Assembly: GCF_014639235.1 (NCBI RefSeq) | Contig: NZ_BMFU01000001.1 | Location: 682,001 to 746,000, forward strand | Direction: 5' to 3' | From: Paenibacillus silvae | GTDB lineage: Bacteria; Bacillota; Bacilli; Paenibacillales; Paenibacillaceae | Length of the DNA: 64,000 nucleotides | Shown here: in pieces, positions 60,663 through 64,000 of the stretch | How the letters are laid out: every line of letters starts with the position of its first letter | Position numbering within the stretch: position 1 is the stretch's first letter | Notes under the pieces: generated by a model | Seen by the model: the letters and a program-made list of their open reading frames with translations, nothing else | Told to the model about the DNA's origin: nothing | The model's database searches: none | Position numbers and translations under genes: made by a program

Positions 60663-62195
60663 TTATATGAGCGGCAGCCTGTCCGCAGCTGACCCGGCCT
60701 GCTGGGAAGTGTATCTTTCAATCACATCGCATAACGTAATTAGCCCTTGCCGCAGCGCTTCTTCGCTGGTCACCGTGAAACAGATACGCAAGCTTGACGT
60801 ATCACTCTCCCCAACAAAACAGGCTGATCCCGGCAAAAAGGATACACCCGCAGCAAGAGACTGCCGATGAAGCTCATGTATATCGAAATTCCCATGTAAT
60901 TCAAGCCACAAGTTAAGTCCTCCATCTGGCAGACGCCACTGCATTCCCTTCGCTGCATGCTCATCCAACACCTCGGAAGCAGCGCACAGCCGGGCATACA
61001 ATTTCTCTCGAAGCTCACGTACATAAACATCGTACTGATTCTGAATGTACGTCTGCAGGGCCTTCTGTGTTAATAGCGGGCTCCCCAGGTCAGCTGTAGA
61101 TTTGGCGGCCACAAGCCGGGTCAGCACACTGCCATCGGCAATCGCGCAAGCTACACGGCAGCCCGGAGACAGCACCTTGCTGAAGCTTTTGATGTATACG
61201 ACATGTCCGGCATTATCCATTGATTTAATGGAAGCTGGCGGCGGCTCATGAAAATACAAATCAGCAAAGGGATCATCTTCAAGAATAAGACAGTGATAGC
61301 TTTGCGCAATGTTAAGCAGCTGGGCCCGTCTTCTTGCACTCATCGTTATGCCCGTCGGATTGTGATGGGTAGGAACAGTATAAATCAACTTTGGTGCATA
61401 GGTATCACACAGACGGGTCAGCAGATCGATACGCATGCCTTCATCATCCATAGGAACTGTGATAATCTTGGCTCCTCTGCTCGTAAATACATCAATTGCT
61501 CCAGTATACGTTGGAGCCTCCATATATACCACATCGCCAGGCCCAACAAATGTACGAGCTACCAGATCAATACCCTGCTGTGCACCGCTTGTGATTAACA
61601 TTCGTTCAGGTGCCGCCTGAAGTCCACGCGAATTGAAATGTGCGGCAAAAGTCTGTCTTAATTCCCAGTCCCCCTGAAATGATCCATATGCCGCCATGCG
61701 GTCCGTGTGATCTGATGAAAGATGGTAGGCACTGTCGATGATATCACGGGTAGGCAGCAATTCTGGCTGGATCGCGGACATATGCAGTTCATGACGAACC
61801 TGGGGAGAGACGTCAAAGTGCCGCCACAACTGAGCCCTTGGCAAATAGTCGATCAGTGTCATCTGCCAGTTCAGTGCTGCACCTGTATCACTGCTTCTCT
61901 TTCTGTGAACATTACCAGTACCATCCTCTTGGGGCTGAGGTGTTGTAGTGGAGGCTCCCAAACCAGTCACATAACAGCCTTTACCCTGGGAACAGCTGAT
62001 AAGTTGTATAGCTTCGAGTTCAGCATAAGCTTTGCTCACTGTGACCAGGCTTACTCCCAGATCGACAGTCATTTTGCGCACAGAGGGCAACCGGGTTCCC
62101 GGCTCTATTAATCCCGAACGGATACGGTCAGCAATCGTTAGAGCAATCTGCACATACAGCTTCGTGCTGCTCCCCCGTTTCAATTCAATATGCAT
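60663..62195 (-). CDS. MocR-type (GntR-aminotransferase fusion) transcriptional regulator
   Basis: 510 residues. The N-terminal winged helix (about 1-75: KLYVQIALTIADRIRSGLIE, GTRLPSVRKMTVDLGVSLVT, KAYAELEAIQLI) is GntR-type. A linker leads to a fold-type I aminotransferase domain with the PLP lysine in VVYIKSFSKVLSPGCRVACA and NPTGITMSARRRAQLL. Such regulators sense PLP-bound ligands; GabR and PdxR are examples. It is divergent from an aminotransferase gene with four ATAACAG repeats between, so it probably regulates that gene and itself. ATG 62195 lies behind GGGGGAG. Confidence 0.93.
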   Translation of the reverse strand: MHIELKRGSSTKLYVQIALTIADRIRSGLIEPGTRLPSVRKMTVDLGVSLVTVSKAYAELEAIQLISCSQGKGCYVTGLGASTTTPQPQEDGTGNVHRKRSSDTGAALNWQMTLIDYLPRAQLWRHFDVSPQVRHELHMSAIQPELLPTRDIIDSAYHLSSDHTDRMAAYGSFQGDWELRQTFAAHFNSRGLQAAPERMLITSGAQQGIDLVARTFVGPGDVVYMEAPTYTGAIDVFTSRGAKIITVPMDDEGMRIDLLTRLCDTYAPKLIYTVPTHHNPTGITMSARRRAQLLNIAQSYHCLILEDDPFADLYFHEPPPASIKSMDNAGHVVYIKSFSKVLSPGCRVACAIADGSVLTRLVAAKSTADLGSPLLTQKALQTYIQNQYDVYVRELREKLYARLCAASEVLDEHAAKGMQWRLPDGGLNLWLELHGNFDIHELHRQSLAAGVSFLPGSACFVGESDTSSLRICFTVTSEEALRQGLITLCDVIERYTSQQAGSAADRLPLI

Positions 62196-62209
62196 AATCA
62201 CTCCCCCAA

Positions 62210-62288
62210 CTGTTATGATCGTCGTTTTACTGTTATAGTGCGTTCTATCTATTATAGTTTATAATATTAGTATAACAGTGAATAACAG
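62210..62288. promoter_or_regulatory. Repeated ATAACAG operator sites between the MocR regulator and the aminotransferase
   Basis: The 107-bp divergent region has four 7-bp copies: CTGTTAT at 62210-62216 and 62230-62236 (inverse orientation) and ATAACAG at 62272-62278 and 62282-62288. The two in each orientation are spaced 20 and 10 bases. A TATAAT lies at 62260-62265 on the plus strand, so the right pair falls at the likely transcription start of the aminotransferase. This is the expected layout for a MocR-type operator. Confidence 0.7.
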
Positions 62289-62302
62289 GAGATGAGAATA
62301 TC

Positions 62303-63532
62303 ATGAGTACACCTTGGTCTAAAATGGCACAAAACACCCCGTCCTCTGTCGTTCGCGACATGTTACAGGCCGCACAAGCGCCCGGAATGATCTCACTTGC
62401 AGGTGGTCTTCCTGCGCAAACTTCCTTCCCGCTTGAAGCCATCCGCGCAGCTTATGAGAAAGTATTTATGAGTGGGTCAGCCGCTCTTCAATATGCAGAA
62501 ACGGAAGGCTATCGTCCGCTTCGTGTCAAAATTGCTGAGCGTCTGGAAGCCAAAGGACTGCCTGCTTCACCTGATCATATGCTGTTAACGACTGGATCAC
62601 AGCAATCCATCGACCTGGTCTGCCGCATCCTGCTTGACCCGGGTGACAGCGTACTTGTGGAATCACCTACTTATCTGGCGGCTCTGCAGGTCATCCAATC
62701 TTATCAGGGCGTATCACACGGCGTAGCCTGTGACGATCACGGTATGCTGCCAGAATCTCTGGAAGAGCAGCTTCAACTACATCTCCCTAAACTGGTCTAC
62801 ATTAACCCCACGTTCTCTAACCCGACAGGCAAAGTATGGTCCCGTGAGAGAAGACAACAAGCCGTGGATTTGTGCCGAAAATATGGTGTACTTATTCTGG
62901 AGGATGATCCTTATGGTGAAATCCGCTTTAACCCTGAACAACTAGATGCACCTGCTCTCGCAGCACTGGATGCTGCATCATATGAAGGACCGTCCAACGT
63001 AATCTATACCAGCACTTTTTCCAAAACAGTAGCTCCGGGCCTCCGTACCGGCTGGATTCTCGCTGCTCCCGATATTGTTAAAATTGCTGCTCGCGCCAAG
63101 CAAGGCGCAGACCTGCACTCCAGCAGCATTGATCAGCGAGCATTGCACGCATTACTTGAGACGTTTGATCTGGATGCTCATATTCGCCACATTTCTCAGG
63201 ACTATGAACAGCGTATGAGAACGCTGACCGAACTCATGGCCCGTAAATCATGGGAGGGCATTACATGGAACTCTCCGCAAGGCGGCATGTTCTTGTGGCT
63301 GACACTTCCTGAAGGCATGCTTGCCAGCAACCTGTTCACATACGGCATCCAGGAGAAGGTATGTATCGTACCTGGTGATTCCTTCTATGCCGGAACACCA
63401 GAGCTTAACCGGATGCGGATCAACTTTACCCATACAGACCCTGAGCTTCTTCCTGAAGCGGTAGAACGTATGGATCGTGCCATTCAGCGCTGGCATGCTT
63501 CCAGCCAATCCGATCATGTGGTTACAATGTAA
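62303..63532 (+). CDS. PLP-dependent aminotransferase (fold type I, LysN/ARO8-like)
   Basis: 409 residues of the class I/II aminotransferase family close to 2-aminoadipate or multi-substrate aminotransferases. MISLAGGLPAQTSFPLEAIR at the N-terminus is typical; other motifs are TTGSQQSIDLVCRILLDPGD, YINPTFSNPTGKVWSRERRQ, EDDPYGEIRF and the PLP lysine in TSTFSKTVAPGLRTGWILAA. Substrate is not predictable by eye; the MocR neighbour suggests amino-acid or B6-linked control. ATG behind AGGAGATGAG. Ends at a strong terminator. Confidence 0.92.
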   Translation: MSTPWSKMAQNTPSSVVRDMLQAAQAPGMISLAGGLPAQTSFPLEAIRAAYEKVFMSGSAALQYAETEGYRPLRVKIAERLEAKGLPASPDHMLLTTGSQQSIDLVCRILLDPGDSVLVESPTYLAALQVIQSYQGVSHGVACDDHGMLPESLEEQLQLHLPKLVYINPTFSNPTGKVWSRERRQQAVDLCRKYGVLILEDDPYGEIRFNPEQLDAPALAALDAASYEGPSNVIYTSTFSKTVAPGLRTGWILAAPDIVKIAARAKQGADLHSSSIDQRALHALLETFDLDAHIRHISQDYEQRMRTLTELMARKSWEGITWNSPQGGMFLWLTLPEGMLASNLFTYGIQEKVCIVPGDSFYAGTPELNRMRINFTHTDPELLPEAVERMDRAIQRWHASSQSDHVVTM

Positions 63533-63562
63533 CAAACTGTCATTCCGATAGCATAACAGTTG

Positions 63563-63606
63563 ACCGCTTTAGCCTTTTTTTACAGGCTAAGCGGTTTTTC
63601 TTTTTC
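63563..63606 (+). terminator. Terminator after the aminotransferase
   Basis: ACCGCTT-T-AGCCT pairs with AGGCTAAGCGGT, one bulged T, followed by TTTTCTTTTTC. It begins about 30 bases after the stop codon. Confidence 0.88.
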
Positions 63607-63632
63607 TATAGCCGTGCTGCTTACGTCGGAAT

Positions 63633-63678
63633 AAAAATAAGGCGTCAGATTCAAAAATGAATCTGACGCCTTATTTTT
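63633..63678 (-). terminator. Terminator after rnpB
   Basis: Near-perfect palindrome: AAAAATAAGGCGTCAGATTC (63633-63652) with GAATCTGACGCCTTATTTTT (63659-63678), six-base loop. Its own A/T ends supply a T-run in either direction. It lies downstream of the RNase P RNA gene on the minus strand and also faces the aminotransferase. Confidence 0.88.
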
Positions 63679-63721
63679 ATATAACCTGTTGTGTTGAACA
63701 GGAATTCATACATCGTTTTGT

Positions 63722-64000
63722 TGTTGCAGTTAGGAAAGCTTACCGTAAGCCGGGTTCTGTGCTCTTCGTGGTTCAAACGGGAACTACCCTCCCACCAGAA
63801 GCGACAATCATCTATCTAGGCCGTACATTGCTGCACAGCTCAAGCGACCAACCTAGACACACCTCGGGCTAAGGCTGTCTCCTCCGAAGAGGTGACGGTG
63901 TCCCTTTAGGTCTTGCTCCAGATGGGGTTTACCAGGAACGAAGTCACCAGCGTTCCTCGGGGTCTCTTACACCTCGGTTCCATCCTTGCCTGTACCGGGG
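63722..64000 (-). ncRNA. rnpB: RNase P RNA, 3' two-thirds, class A-like
   Basis: Catalytic RNA that trims tRNA 5' ends. Reading leftward: GGTAAACCCCATCTGGAGCA is the tRNA-CCA-binding L15 region followed by GGAGCAAGACC; CTAGATAGATGATTGTC and ACAGAACCCGGCTTACGG are conserved 3' core segments (CR IV and CR V). The GGAGCAAGRCC and ACAGAACCCGGCTTA forms match class A (E. coli-like) RNase P RNA rather than the B. subtilis class B sequence. The 5' third and its P1 strand lie beyond 64000. The 3' end is approximate. Confidence 0.93.

Noticed and set aside
63553..63559. Fifth ATAACAG as part of the MocR operator
   Set aside because: It lies 1.2 kb away behind the gene and next to a terminator; one 7-mer there could be chance.
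1..64000. CRISPR arrays, insertion sequences, prophage genes, tRNA or rRNA genes
   Set aside because: No regularly spaced direct repeats, transposase motifs, phage structural genes or cloverleaf/rRNA core sequences were seen.

Overview
The window looks like a chromosomal stretch from a spore-forming, low-to-mid GC Gram-positive of the Paenibacillus type. The evidence is a Bacillus-style division and cell-wall (dcw) cluster, sporulation genes (spoIIGA, sigE, sigG, spoVD, rsfA-like, cotD-like), bacillithiol synthesis (bshC), a T-box leader, strong AGGAGG-like ribosome sites and many TTG/GTG starts. I see no phage, transposon, CRISPR array or foreign island. Both edges cut genes: ileS on the left and the RNase P RNA gene on the right.

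Region 1 (1-29.4 kb, all minus strand) is one long division/envelope/sporulation block. In transcription order it runs mraZ-rsmH-ftsL-pbpB-spoVD-murE-murF-mraY-murD-spoVE/ftsW-murG-murA-divIB-ftsA-ftsZ, then spoIIGA-sigE-sigG, then ylmC-pgeF-ylmE-sepF-ylmG-ylmH-divIVA, then a T-box leader and ileS. It makes and flips lipid-linked peptidoglycan precursors, builds the Z ring and septal synthase, and supplies the mother-cell and forespore sigma factors that reuse this machinery in sporulation. Compared with B. subtilis, murF is inserted and a MurA paralogue sits where murB is usually found.

Region 2 (29.6-40.7 kb, minus) holds ahcY, bshC, a complete oligopeptide ABC transporter (oppA-oppB-oppC plus one fused double ATPase), a DUF3397 membrane protein, panE and an RsfA-like regulator.

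Region 3 (40.9-53 kb, mixed strands) has a DUF2626 protein, two convergent exported proteins of unknown role, PhoH-like ylaK, the yla-type genes (lipoprotein, PNPOx-fold protein, YlaH, typA), an LCP cell-wall ligase and two divergent TerC genes. Its intergenic regions hold several strong inverted repeats that no gene explains.

Region 4 (53-64 kb) has the thiI/cysteine desulfurase pair, a lytic transglycosylase, small unknown proteins, ypuI, an exported subtilisin-family protease, a CotD-like coat protein, a MocR-type regulator divergent from an aminotransferase with repeated ATAACAG operators between them, and the 3' part of an rnpB gene that looks like class A.

Nothing here amounts to a clearly new multi-gene system. 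The best leads are the structured intergenic elements at 48.3 kb, 51.3 kb and 45.4 kb, the exported pair at 41.4-43.7 kb, the MocR operator array, the protease with an unusual N-terminal half, and the class A-like RNase P RNA.
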